Under the pieces are notes generated by a model. The model was given only the letters and a program-made list of their open reading frames with translations. It was not told where the DNA came from and did not search any database. This document shows positions 26,855 to 36,200 of a stretch of DNA of 64,000 bases, piece after piece. Each line of letters opens with the position of its first letter. Within the stretch, counting starts at the first letter, position 1. The stretch lies in assembly GCA_046349935.1 (NCBI GenBank), contig JAXMBK010000005.1, forward strand, positions 434,001 to 498,000. Reading direction: 5' to 3'. The translations under genes and the position numbers were made by a program. Origin of the DNA: CAIXSC01 sp046349935. Its GTDB lineage: Bacteria > Planctomycetota > Planctomycetia > Pirellulales > Pirellulaceae.

Positions 26855-27255
26855 GATTCACAAGCTCCTTAGCGCGGCGGATCGTAGAAAAACCTCGCCC
26901 ACATGCCAAGACGAAATCGTAGGACAGGCTTCCAGCCTGTCTCTCGGCCGCCAGGCCGAGCCCCGCGCCGTCAATCGCCGCCGGTGGGCCCGCGCTCGCA
27001 AAGCCTCGCTTGGCCCACCCTACGGCCAGGCCGAGCCCCGCGCCGTCGATCACCGCCGGTGGGCCCGCGCTCCTTACTACTTTCTCAACTCAACTCTCTG
27101 CGCAGCCGGTGGGCGATCACCGCCGGTGGGCCCGCAAAGCCTCGCTTGCGCCCGCCCCACCACGTCGATCACCGCCGGTGGCCCACCGGGCCGAGCCCCG
27201 CGCCGTCGACCACCGCTCGGTGGGCCCGCGCTCGCAAAGCTTCGCTTGGCCCACC
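26855..27255. repeat. Intergenic cluster of type A and type B repeats
   Basis: The 401 bp between mutY and the M48 gene consist almost entirely of repeats. A type A palindrome spans 26924-26940. Three copies of a module starting GGCCGAGCCCCGCGCCGTC lie at 26954, 27029 and 27189. Full type B elements (GGTGGGCCCGCGC to CCCACCCTACGG) occur at 26983-27025 and 27219-27261, the last crossing the mutY stop. Degenerate pieces lie between (27057, 27100-27175). I see no gene. Confidence 0.9.
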
Positions 27256-28341
27256 CTACGGCTGGGCGCTCTTGGCGATGAAATCGGCGATTTGACGGGC
27301 GGTGACGCTTAGGGGGAGGGCGGCGAGTTCCTCGAGAGTCGACCAGCGGGCGTCGCGTTGCAGACGGCGAGGCGCGCGGAGCGTTTGGGCCGAGTGGCAA
27401 TGTAGAGTGATGCGGAAGCGAGTCACTCCGTGCTTGATCACCAGAAACTCGCCGCCCGGTTCGACTTCGACGCCGGTCAGCGACCGGACGCCGTCGCGCA
27501 GCTGCTGCGGGCGATCGGAGGTTGCTTGAGCGGCGAAGCGCGGGAAGTCCCAGAGCCCCGCCCAGCGCTCGGCGGGACCGCACGGACGCACCAAGACTTT
27601 GCTTCCGCGCCACGCCACCACCGCCAGTTCGGTCACCTCCTCGTACTTCATTTTCTTCGTCGCGCGCGGGATGCGATCCTGCGTTCCACTGGCACGCGTC
27701 GGACACAACTCGGTCAACGGGCATGCGCCGCAGTCAGGGGAGCGTGGAGTGCAGACCAGACTGCCCAGCTCCATCAGCGCCTGGTTTAACTCACCCGCGC
27801 CGCTGCGCGGCAGTACGTCGCTGGCGAATTGCCACAACACGTCGGTCGCCGCGCGCGTCGTCAGGTCTCCGTCGTACGCCAACAACCGACTATAAAGTCG
27901 CTGCGTGTTCGCTTCGACGATCGGCTGCGAGTCATCATGAGCAAACGACAGAATCGCGCCGGCCGTATAACGTCCGATGCCAGGCAGCTTTCGAATTTCG
28001 GTCAGCGTCCGGGGAAACTGACCGCCATACTCCGTTGCGATCACCTTCGCGGCCGCGTGCAGGTGACGAGCGCGACGGTAGTAGCCCAGTCCTTCCCAGT
28101 GTCGCAGCACGTTTTCTTCAGAGGCGTTTGCAAGCGCCCGCACGTCGGGGAAGCTCGCCAAGAATCGTTCGTAATACGACGTCACCGTCGCGACTTGGGT
28201 TTGCTGGAGCATGATTTCGCTCACCCAAATGCGATAGGGATCGTGCGTGCGACGCCAGGGAAGGTCCCGGGCGTGCTGACGAAACCACTCAATCAGCCGC
28301 TCGCGAAGCAGCTGCAAAGCGTCCGCGTTCCAGGCATGCAT
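27256..28341 (-). CDS. mutY: A/G-specific adenine DNA glycosylase
   Basis: The 361-residue repair enzyme removes adenine mispaired with 8-oxoguanine. Glu42 in SEIMLQQTQV matches catalytic Glu37 of the E. coli enzyme. The helix-hairpin-helix is at 118-130 (LPGIGRYTAGAI), and the [4Fe-4S] ligands Cys197, Cys204, Cys207 and Cys213 have C-x6-C-x2-C-x5-C spacing. A NUDIX-like C-terminal domain, which reads 8-oxoguanine, follows from about 235. At the position of the catalytic Asp (LDGN in E. coli) this protein has Glu143 in VEAN. The stop TAG is the TAG of a type B repeat. It is last in a three-gene unit with the isomerase and the 29502 gene. Confidence 0.94.
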   Translation of the reverse strand: MHAWNADALQLLRERLIEWFRQHARDLPWRRTHDPYRIWVSEIMLQQTQVATVTSYYERFLASFPDVRALANASEENVLRHWEGLGYYRRARHLHAAAKVIATEYGGQFPRTLTEIRKLPGIGRYTAGAILSFAHDDSQPIVEANTQRLYSRLLAYDGDLTTRAATDVLWQFASDVLPRSGAGELNQALMELGSLVCTPRSPDCGACPLTELCPTRASGTQDRIPRATKKMKYEEVTELAVVAWRGSKVLVRPCGPAERWAGLWDFPRFAAQATSDRPQQLRDGVRSLTGVEVEPGGEFLVIKHGVTRFRITLHCHSAQTLRAPRRLQRDARWSTLEELAALPLSVTARQIADFIAKSAQP

Positions 28342-28349
28342 GAGTCAAG

Positions 28350-29468
28350 TTAGTCCTTGGACGCGGGCAGAACGAGTTCATCGGTTCCGGGCTTCAGATA
28401 AGGCAAAGCGCCGGTGAACTCGACCTTGGCTTGCGATCGCTCTTTGTCGGCGAGCCATTGGAAGAGGTACTGGACGAGCGCTGTTTGGACGTCGCGGCGC
28501 GCGTCTTCCCACTTGCCCATGCCCGGCTTGATTTCGAGGCACGTAATGAGGTGCACCCCCGCGACGCTCGTCACCGGCGGACTGACGGCCCCTCTTTCCA
28601 ATGCGTAGGCGGCTTTGCTGAAGCCTTCAGGCATGGGAGCGCGACGCTGAATGAAACCGATGTCGCCGCCTGTGGACGCGGTCGGCGCTTGCGAGTGCTT
28701 TTTCGCCGCCTCGGAAAAGGTCAGTTCGCCGCCCACGATCTGCCGTCGCACGACGGCCGCCTCGTCCAGCGCCTTTTGCCACGCTTCGCGCGGCGCCTTC
28801 GCATCGACCTTCCACAGAATGTGCGCCACGCGCAGCTCGCTGCCGTCAAACTCGCGCGCATGCTGGTCGAAGTACTTCTGCAGGTTTTCGTCGGTCAGGT
28901 AGCGCTCCAGATAGCGCCCCCAGCTCATCTGCCACGCGATTTGTCTCCGCAGGCCGGCTTCGTCGACTCCGAGCGACGCGAGGTGATCGGCGAGCGTCAG
29001 TTTGCGTGCGTCGAGTTGTTTGACGAGCCGCTGGACCATGACGTCGATTTCTTGGGGATCTGCCGCGACCTTGGTGCGAGCCAGATTGCGCAGGATGAGT
29101 CGCTGGTCGATCAGTTGCTGCAGGGCGACGGCTTGAACTCGAGCTCGCGTCTGCTCGTCTGGCAGCCCGTTCGGCGCGACGCGCGCCACCTCGCGGTGCA
29201 CTTCTGCTGCCGTAATGGGGTCGCCTTCCACGGCGGCGGCAAGGCGCGCGTCGATCGGCGCGGGCTTCTTGGCTGACGGCCGTTCGGTCGCTTGGGCGTC
29301 GGGCTTCTGCGCGCCATCGGGGCCGTCTTGAGCGGGCAGATTGAACGTCGGCCAGACGAGAAGGCACAAGAAGAGCGCGCACCCGCCGCCATGCCATACT
29401 CGCCGCACATTCGACATCCGATCCATCCGATCCATCCGATCCCCCGCCCTCTCGCGCTCGCAATTCAT
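28350..29468 (-). CDS. Secreted parvulin-type peptidyl-prolyl isomerase
   Basis: The 372-residue product has a hydrophobic signal (CALFLCLLVWPTF) and a SurA-like N-terminal helical region (about 85-205). A parvulin domain follows at about 215-330 (VAHILWKVD, GGDIGFIQR, SVAGVHLITCL). It probably chaperones exported proteins in the periplasm. The start is uncertain: ATG at 29468 has GGACGGAG upstream, while ATG at 29417 (MSNVRRVWH) gives a more typical signal-peptide length. A 10-bp repeat (GATCCATCCG) encodes MDRMDRM between the two starts. It is 8 bp upstream of mutY. Confidence 0.88.
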   Translation of the reverse strand: MNCERERAGDRMDRMDRMSNVRRVWHGGGCALFLCLLVWPTFNLPAQDGPDGAQKPDAQATERPSAKKPAPIDARLAAAVEGDPITAAEVHREVARVAPNGLPDEQTRARVQAVALQQLIDQRLILRNLARTKVAADPQEIDVMVQRLVKQLDARKLTLADHLASLGVDEAGLRRQIAWQMSWGRYLERYLTDENLQKYFDQHAREFDGSELRVAHILWKVDAKAPREAWQKALDEAAVVRRQIVGGELTFSEAAKKHSQAPTASTGGDIGFIQRRAPMPEGFSKAAYALERGAVSPPVTSVAGVHLITCLEIKPGMGKWEDARRDVQTALVQYLFQWLADKERSQAKVEFTGALPYLKPGTDELVLPASKD

Positions 29469-29501
29469 GAACCCGCTCCGTCCTGCCTGGCCCGTCGCCC
29501 A

Positions 29502-30773
29502 CTACGGCAACTCGATGTCCTTCACTTCGTACTCCACCGGCAACTGAATGATGGAGACCGGCGTGACGTAAACGAACTTGAAGCCCTTCACGCCGTCCGG
29601 CGCGACGAACTGATACGACACGCCGACTTGGTCCGACTCCTGCAAAGTCGCCTCGAGCCCGACGTTGTCCAAACGTTCGCCCGATGCGTCCACCAGATAG
29701 GCCGGGTTCTGATAAATCCAGTCTCGGTGCGACTCCAACGCATTCGCCGCCGACTCAAATTTCACTCGCAGGCGGACTTCATACAGTTCTTGGTTCTTGC
29801 GCACTTGGTCGACGGTCACGGTCACAGCCGCCTTGCGCTGTTCGACATTCTTGGCTTTCTCCAAGTCGGTGAACTCGAACGTCTCGACCCGGCCTGGTGC
29901 GAGCACTTGCAGTTTGCCCTTGAGCGACGCGACCTTGCGAATGTCGCGTCCCGGCAACTGTAGCGGGACGTACATCTCGGTCGCCGCCGAGTCGCCGTCG
30001 ACCGGGATCTCGATTTCCCCTTCTCGCCCGTCGATCGGGAGGTCGGCGCCTTGATCGTCGGTCACCTTGAGATCGGCGAGCGCCTGAGTGACGACGATGG
30101 GCTGCAACCGCGGCTCCCAGGCGATGTCGAGGAACAGACGCAACGAATGGTTTTCGGGATTGCGCAGGTCGCGACTGGCCTCGATCCGCAACGGTTCAAA
30201 GCGAAACAGGCCGGCATACGTTCCGCGGCCGCTGCGGTCGATTTCTTGTTCGTTGCGCGCCACGACGGCGAGCGCCCCGCGTTGGCCGCTGAACGGGTAT
30301 GTGGTGAGTTCGGTTTGATCAAGCAGCTTGTCGACGACTTCCCAAAAGGGACGATCTTGAAAGTCGCCTTGCACTTCGACGTCGCGCGCTTGTTGGTTGA
30401 ACTCTTCGCGATAGTCGATCAATTTATTGCCGGTCTGTTGTTCGATGGCGGCGATGGCGTCGCTTAATTTGAGCGGCCCTTTGAGCGTCACGCGCGTGGG
30501 TTTCGTCGCCGACTCGGCCGCCGCGTTCTCAAGCTGCTTTCGCACGCGCGTCAGTCGCTCCTTCACCTCCGCCGGCGTCTGCCGCGTGATGTTCGGCAGC
30601 AACTCGAGCGCCTTCGGTCCGAGCGCTACGAGCTCCTTTTCCGCCGCTTCTCGTTTCGACAACTGCGCATCATCGAGCTGTTTGACGAGTTTGGCGACAT
30701 TCGCCTTCAGCGTCGCCGCGTCGCCTGCCTGAGCCGCCAACAAACCCGCCGCCATCAACCAAGTCGCGATCAT
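29502..30773 (-). CDS. Secreted hypothetical protein with STN-like region
   Basis: The 423-residue product has a short signal peptide (ATWLMAAGLLAAQAGDA), a helical Lys/Glu-rich segment (about 20-85), and a segment LKLSDAIAAIEQQTGNKLI. The last resembles the STN short domain found before secretins and TonB receptors. The C-terminal half is beta-rich. The start at 30773 was chosen because GGGAGGG lies 7 bases upstream; another ATG is 6 bp earlier. It heads the unit 29502-28350-27256 with gaps of 33 and 8 bp. Function unknown. Confidence 0.75.
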   Translation of the reverse strand: MIATWLMAAGLLAAQAGDAATLKANVAKLVKQLDDAQLSKREAAEKELVALGPKALELLPNITRQTPAEVKERLTRVRKQLENAAAESATKPTRVTLKGPLKLSDAIAAIEQQTGNKLIDYREEFNQQARDVEVQGDFQDRPFWEVVDKLLDQTELTTYPFSGQRGALAVVARNEQEIDRSGRGTYAGLFRFEPLRIEASRDLRNPENHSLRLFLDIAWEPRLQPIVVTQALADLKVTDDQGADLPIDGREGEIEIPVDGDSAATEMYVPLQLPGRDIRKVASLKGKLQVLAPGRVETFEFTDLEKAKNVEQRKAAVTVTVDQVRKNQELYEVRLRVKFESAANALESHRDWIYQNPAYLVDASGERLDNVGLEATLQESDQVGVSYQFVAPDGVKGFKFVYVTPVSIIQLPVEYEVKDIELP

Positions 30774-30814
30774 GTCCATGCCCTCCCAGGGCCGCATTCT
30801 AGCGATTCCACCCC

Positions 30815-30838
30815 CGTAGGACAGGCTTCCAGCCTGTC
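30815..30838. repeat. Palindromic repeat type A
   Basis: CGTAGG followed by ACAGGCTTCCAGCCTGT (30821-30837), about 45 bp upstream of the 29502-30773 gene start. Confidence 0.93.
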
Positions 30839-30840
30839 AA

Positions 30841-30926
30841 GCCCCGCCGCCGCCATTACCCCCGCCGCCGCCGCCTTCCCCGCCCCCGCCGCCATTACCT
30901 CCGCCGCCGCCGCCTTCCCCGCCGCC
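30841..30926. repeat. GCC-rich 39-bp direct repeat, two copies
   Basis: A unit containing GCCGCCATTACC and a run of GCC triplets ending CTTCCCC repeats with a 39-bp period (CATTACC at 30854 and 30893). An open minus-strand frame here translates to a Gly-only tract and is not supported as a gene. Confidence 0.85.
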
Positions 30927-30938
30927 GTATCGATTGAC

Positions 30939-30972
30939 GGTGGGCCCGCGCTGCGCTTGGCCCACCCTACGG
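30939..30972. repeat. Type B repeat overlapping the protease-fusion stop codon
   Basis: GGTGGGCCCGCGCTGCGCTT followed by GGCCCACCCTACGG. Read on the minus strand, CGTAGG supplies the TAG stop of the 30967-33252 gene. Confidence 0.93.
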
Positions 30973-33252
30973 GGTAGGCGCATGCGTGTTGGAGCGGAAG
31001 AACTCTTGCATTTCGCGGATGCGGTCGAGGTCGAGGCCTGCGGGGCGGCGGTCGAAAAACCAGTCCAGGTCGGCGACGGCCGCGTCGCGACGGCCTGTTT
31101 CAAACTTGACGACCGCTCGCAGGCCGCGTTCCTGGACGCCGTCGGGGTCGAGCGCGATGAGCAGTTCGAGGTACCGCAGCATGGCCTCGCGATCCTTCGC
31201 TTCTTGGGCCAACGCGAGCAGATTGCGCAACATGCGCTGAACGATCTGTTGCGACGTCATCGGATGCAGGTGTTCTTCACGCAGTTCGACGTCGGCTTCC
31301 GCCGCCTTTTTCTCGGCGTCGGTACGCGACATGGGTTTGCCTCCCTCGAAGACGTCAATCAGCTGCTCGTCCCCATTCTTGGCGACATGCTTCACGCAAA
31401 AATGGCCGGGCAAGCCGACGCCCAGCACGGCGACGTCGAGACGACGCGCGAGCTCCATGTAGAGCACGGAAAGCGTGATCGGAATTCCCTCGCGGTCGTC
31501 GATCACGCGGTTCAGATAACTGTTCGCCTTGTGGTAGTACTCCGTGCGGCTGCCGTGAAAGCCATTGTCCTCGAACAGGTATTGGTTGAGCGCCGCCAAC
31601 CGAGCCGATTCATCGGCCTTCTCAGGCATTTCCTTCCGCACTTCGTCCGCCATCTGGTCGACTTGTCGCAGGTAGTCGTCGACGTCGAGTTCTTCATCGT
31701 CGACATAGGCGACCAGGAAAGCGGCCCTCAGCAAGTTGAACTCCTTGTCGGGTTGTTCGTCGTCTTTCAGCAACGTCTGCAGCTGTTGGACGACGCGCGC
31801 GACGTGCACATCCCCTGCGACTCGACGCAGTTCGGCGGCGCGTTGCTCCAGCCGTTCCGCTTCTTGCCGCAGGACTGTCAGCGACGATTCGGGCGCTTCC
31901 GACAAGCGCGCGACGCTCTCCCCTCCCTGACGCTCCAGCGGCGGCAGGTCGGCGATGATTGCTTGTAGTCGTTCCGTCATCTCCGGCGACACTCGCCCAT
32001 CCGGCACATTCGCCGCGACCTGGAACTGCTTGAACTGCGCCTCGGTCTCGCGAAACTTGGCCAGCCCGACGCTGCCTGAGCGAAAGGCGTCGTCGTCGGA
32101 TTCAATCACCAGTTCGTCGTTCACAAAGCAGCGGATGCGATCCTGTTCCACTCGCACCTTCAGTCGATTCCATTCGCCGGGGCGATAGTGTTCCGACGGC
32201 CGCTCTGACAATACTTGCCAACTGAACACATCCGGCCCCGAAAAGCGGCTCAACCGCAACCTCCCGCCGCTCGGGTAAAACCCATAATGCTTGTCGCGTC
32301 CGTCGCTGTGAAAGACGAGCCCCGCGGCGCCCGACTCGTCGTCCAGCTTGACCTGCACCGCCACCTCGTACGGTGCGTCCGGCGGCGCCTGTCGCGACAG
32401 GCAAAGCGAACGGCCGCCGAATCCTTGTCCCGCGCCGACCACATGGATTCGACCCGCTCGTTGCTGCCACCGCGATCCAAACAGCGGCTGCCACTCCCGC
32501 GAGTCAAGTGCGCCGATGGTCAGCCAGCGGGACATGGGGATGGAGTTGGGATGTTCGAGCAGCGATTTCAGGGCGTTGACCTCGAGTGCAAATCCGAGGT
32601 TCTTCGTGACGAGCGACTTGAGCGTGACGATGCCTTGCACTCGACCTTGCATGTCGAGCACCGGACCGCCGCTGTTTCCCGGCTCGATTGCGATCGCCAA
32701 TTGAATCATGCGTCGTCCTTCGACCTCGCGCGTGCCGGAAACGACCGAACCGCTGACGACGCTGTGTTGCAGGCCGAGCGGATTGCCGATGACGACGACC
32801 GGAATGCCGTCGCGCAGTTTGTCAGAATCGCCCAGCGGCAAAGGACGAAGCTTTCGCTTGGGCTGGATGCGAATGACCGCCAGATCGAGGTGGCGATCCG
32901 AAGCATGGATCTCGGCGACCTCGTGACGCGAGCCGTCGGATAGTTGCACTGAGAGAGGACGCGCTTCGCCGAGAACATGCAGGTTCGTCGCAATCAGGCC
33001 GTCTTCACTGACGATGAAGCCCGTCCCCAAACCCTGCTGCTGCCCCTCGCGTCCCTGAAACGTCACGATCGCGACCGACTCGCGGGCCTCCTTCGCAATC
33101 TGCTCCACGGTCGCCTGCATCGCGGGCGGCATCATGTCGTCGTCCGCCGGTTTGGGCTCGTCGGCGACCGCGACGCGGGCCAGCAGCGCAAAGCAGACGA
33201 CCGCCAACCAACTCGGTCGGAATGGAACACGTCGAGCGTTGGGTCGAGCCAC
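30967..33252 (-). CDS. Exported trypsin-like protease / LamG-like / SirB1-type fusion protein
   Basis: The 761-residue product has a signal peptide (cleavage near residue 30, AVADE). A DegP-like serine protease domain follows with triad His92 (TNLHVLG), Asp123 (HLDLAVI) and Ser194 (EPGNSGGP). No PDZ domain follows it. Residues about 255-405 form a concanavalin/LamG-like beta domain of the DUF1080 type (GAAGLVFHSDGRDKHYGF). Residues about 495-700 match the SirB1 transglutaminase-like N-terminal domain (YYHKANSYLNRVIDDREGIPITLSVLYMELARRL ends in GLPGHFCVKH; here described by its parts), with a helical TPR-like end. It is the last gene of the 39507-30967 unit. The combination is unusual; the function is unknown. 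Confidence 0.87.
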   Translation of the reverse strand: MARPNARRVPFRPSWLAVVCFALLARVAVADEPKPADDDMMPPAMQATVEQIAKEARESVAIVTFQGREGQQQGLGTGFIVSEDGLIATNLHVLGEARPLSVQLSDGSRHEVAEIHASDRHLDLAVIRIQPKRKLRPLPLGDSDKLRDGIPVVVIGNPLGLQHSVVSGSVVSGTREVEGRRMIQLAIAIEPGNSGGPVLDMQGRVQGIVTLKSLVTKNLGFALEVNALKSLLEHPNSIPMSRWLTIGALDSREWQPLFGSRWQQRAGRIHVVGAGQGFGGRSLCLSRQAPPDAPYEVAVQVKLDDESGAAGLVFHSDGRDKHYGFYPSGGRLRLSRFSGPDVFSWQVLSERPSEHYRPGEWNRLKVRVEQDRIRCFVNDELVIESDDDAFRSGSVGLAKFRETEAQFKQFQVAANVPDGRVSPEMTERLQAIIADLPPLERQGGESVARLSEAPESSLTVLRQEAERLEQRAAELRRVAGDVHVARVVQQLQTLLKDDEQPDKEFNLLRAAFLVAYVDDEELDVDDYLRQVDQMADEVRKEMPEKADESARLAALNQYLFEDNGFHGSRTEYYHKANSYLNRVIDDREGIPITLSVLYMELARRLDVAVLGVGLPGHFCVKHVAKNGDEQLIDVFEGGKPMSRTDAEKKAAEADVELREEHLHPMTSQQIVQRMLRNLLALAQEAKDREAMLRYLELLIALDPDGVQERGLRAVVKFETGRRDAAVADLDWFFDRRPAGLDLDRIREMQEFFRSNTHAPTP

Positions 33253-33263
33253 ACGGCACCTCG

Positions 33264-36200
33264 TTATCGATAAATCAATTCCAGCAACTCGCGTTTCGGT
33301 TCCGCCTGCCCGCGGCCATAGAACACCATGAACCGCTCGCCGTACGGAACCAACGGTCCGAGTCGCGGGGCGGGATCGGCGAGCGTCGGCAGCGAACAGG
33401 CGGCTCGCGGCAAGCCGGTGGCCGGATCAAGCCACACGAGTTCCGGCGTCAGTTTCTTCTCGTTGTCTGGCGGCGAGGTCTGCGAGTAGATCACGCCGTG
33501 CGGTCCGCCGGCCAAACAGCCCCACAGCGGACGACGCACTTCGTGTTCCCACAGTCGAGCCCCGTCGCGGGCGCCGCGCGCTTCGAGACCGCGATCGGTC
33601 GCCACAATCAGACGGTCTTCGAGCACGGCGACGAGGCGGCGGAGGTCGGGAATGAACGCCCGCCAACGCCGTCGTCCCGTCTCCAGGTCGATGCAATCGA
33701 GTGCGCGGACGCCCGGTTGAGCCGAATAGAGTCGATCGCCTTGGACCAGCGGCGCTTCGATCGCTTGCAGCACCCACTCTCCATCTTCCTCGGACGGCAG
33801 CGTAACTTGCCGACGCACCCAGCGCACCTGACCTCGCAAATCGCAGGCCGCGATGGCGCCGCCCAGCGACGCGATCAGCATGTCGTCGGCCAACGTCGTT
33901 TCACAACAGTGACGTGCGTACCAACTGGAACGCATCTGCAAAACATCGGCTTGCCCCAGCAATTCGCCCGTAAGTGCATCGAAGGTCGCGAGTCGCAGCA
34001 AGGCGTCGGAGTTTTCGGTGCGAGTGACGGTGAAAACAAGCAGCCGATCCTGAAAGACCCACGGGTCGGAGGCGGCATGAACGCCCTGCAATTGATCGGC
34101 GAGCCAAACATTTTGGCCGGTGGCGGCGTCCCAACAGCCCAACAGCGGCCCATCGCCGTAGAGGATGCGAGCGTAGATGCGATTGCCGTCGATGCGCGGC
34201 GTCATCGCCACGAGACTCCAGTCGCGCGACCGCGGGACCTTCTTGCTTTCAGGGACCGCCGTCTGCCACAGCCGCTGGCCCGTCGCCAGTTGATAGGCGG
34301 CGATGTGAAAGCGGTTGTTGACGTACAGCGTGTCGCCGTCGAGGGTCCAGCCGAGCTGTCGTCCGGCCCAATCGACTTCGAGTCGATCGAGCCAACGCGT
34401 GACTTCTTCCTGCGGACGTTCGCCGACCGGTCCGTCGACCATGCCGCGCGGCTGAGGTTCTAATGCTGCGGCGGGACGCGGCGTCCGCGGCGCGAGTGCC
34501 TCCGGTCGCCGCTCCGCCGTCACTCGCTTTCCCTGCTGCGCTCGCTGCCGAGCGTCCGCGACGAGCGACTCAAAGTCGCCGACCGACATGGTGTGGGCGC
34601 CGAACACGACCGGCTGTTGCGGCGCCGTACCGTAGTCTTCCCCGAGCAAGGCGTTTACCAGCCGCAATCGCGACTCCAGAGCCATGCGTTGTGCGTCCGG
34701 CGTCCCCGACAGAGCGCGACGGTAGGCGGCTCGAGCGGCTGGGAAGACGCCGGACGCGAGGGCCCGATCGCCTAACCAGCGATGTCCCTCGGCGGCGGCC
34801 GCAGTTCCCGCAAACTGCAATGCGGCGAGTTCTACCTCGGACGGCTCGCCAGTCAACATCGCGGGCCGCATCCGCAGCGGCGCCAAATTGTTGAACTTCG
34901 CACGCACCGCGTCGCGCAAGGCTGGATGCTCGGCCGCAAACCACGAGACGGCGGTCGGCAACGAAGCCAGCAGCTCATCGTCGGCGTCGAGCGGCGCGAG
35001 GCCTTGAACTTGGGACGGGTTGAGCTGGGTGACGAGTCGCGCGGCGTCGTCGAAGGCGTCGGCGGCGAGGAGTCCGTCGAGTTCCGCGAGCGCGTTGTAC
35101 GTTTCCTTCCCCAGCTCTTCATACAACAGCGGCTGCCAGCCCTCTTTGAGCCGCCCCGAATCGCCGGAGCGTCGTCGTCGCGCTGGACCGGCGGCCGACT
35201 TGACCGCGCCGGGCGGCGATGCGGACGCCGCGTTGCCCGGGGCGTCGGGGCCAGGCGTGGCGCGACGCGCCACGGCGTCCGCCCAATCCAGCACCGGCGT
35301 CTGCGCTTGTTGATGGAAGAAACGCAACTGTCGCACCAGCTCAATCGTCTCCGACCAGCGCCCCGCGTACAGATACATCAGCAACTCGGCGCGCACCGAA
35401 CGCGTTTCGAACGCCAAGTCATTCTGCCTGACGTGCATCGATGCGCGCTGAATCGCGGGACGGACGGCCGAAACAGGCGGAGCGGAGTCGCGAAGGAATG
35501 CGTCCCAGCCGGCGCGACGATAGCGCGCGGCGAGGTTGACGCCGCTGCCGCCGCCATCCGGGATGTCCAGCAGCGTCGCCGCTTCTTGGTAGATCGCAAA
35601 GCGATTCTCGAGCGGTAGATCGGGTTCCAGTGCGTCGAGCCATCGTTCGAGGACGGCGGCGTTCCAATTGCCGTTCGTGCCGGCGGCCAGCGTCGCCGCG
35701 GCGCAAGCACGCGTCCACGCCCGCTCGCCCGCCGATTGCGGCCGTCCCTGATCGGCTGCTCGCTCCCAATTCGCAAAGTCGGTCGCCGCCAACAGCGCCG
35801 ACGAGTCGACGACGAGCGAGGCGTCCGCCGACTGAGTCAGGGCCGCAAGCGGCCGCGTCCAGATTTGGGCGATCGCCTGCGTCGCCGGTTTCTGAGCGCC
35901 GACGTGGTGCATGCCGAGATGCGTGAGGCCGCGCGTGCCGAGTCGCGCGAGTTGCGGCAGTTCGACCCAATGCATTCCGTCGCCGCTTTGCCAAGCTCGC
36001 AACAAACCGCAACCGACGACGAAGCGAATCCACGGCGAGTCATGAGTGAGCGGCGCGATCGATTCGACCGGGTTCGGCAGCGTCGTTTCGATGCGATCAT
36101 CGTTGCCGCACCATGCGAGTGCGCGCTGCCCGCTCCGCTTGTCTTGGACGACGCGCAAGACCTGCTGCGGCGGATCTTTCTCCGTCCCCAAGAACAGGCC

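Noticed and set aside
30837..31103. Minus-strand frame of 88 codons with a Gly-rich tail
   Set aside because: It is the complement of GCC repeats and overlaps the protease gene in another phase.
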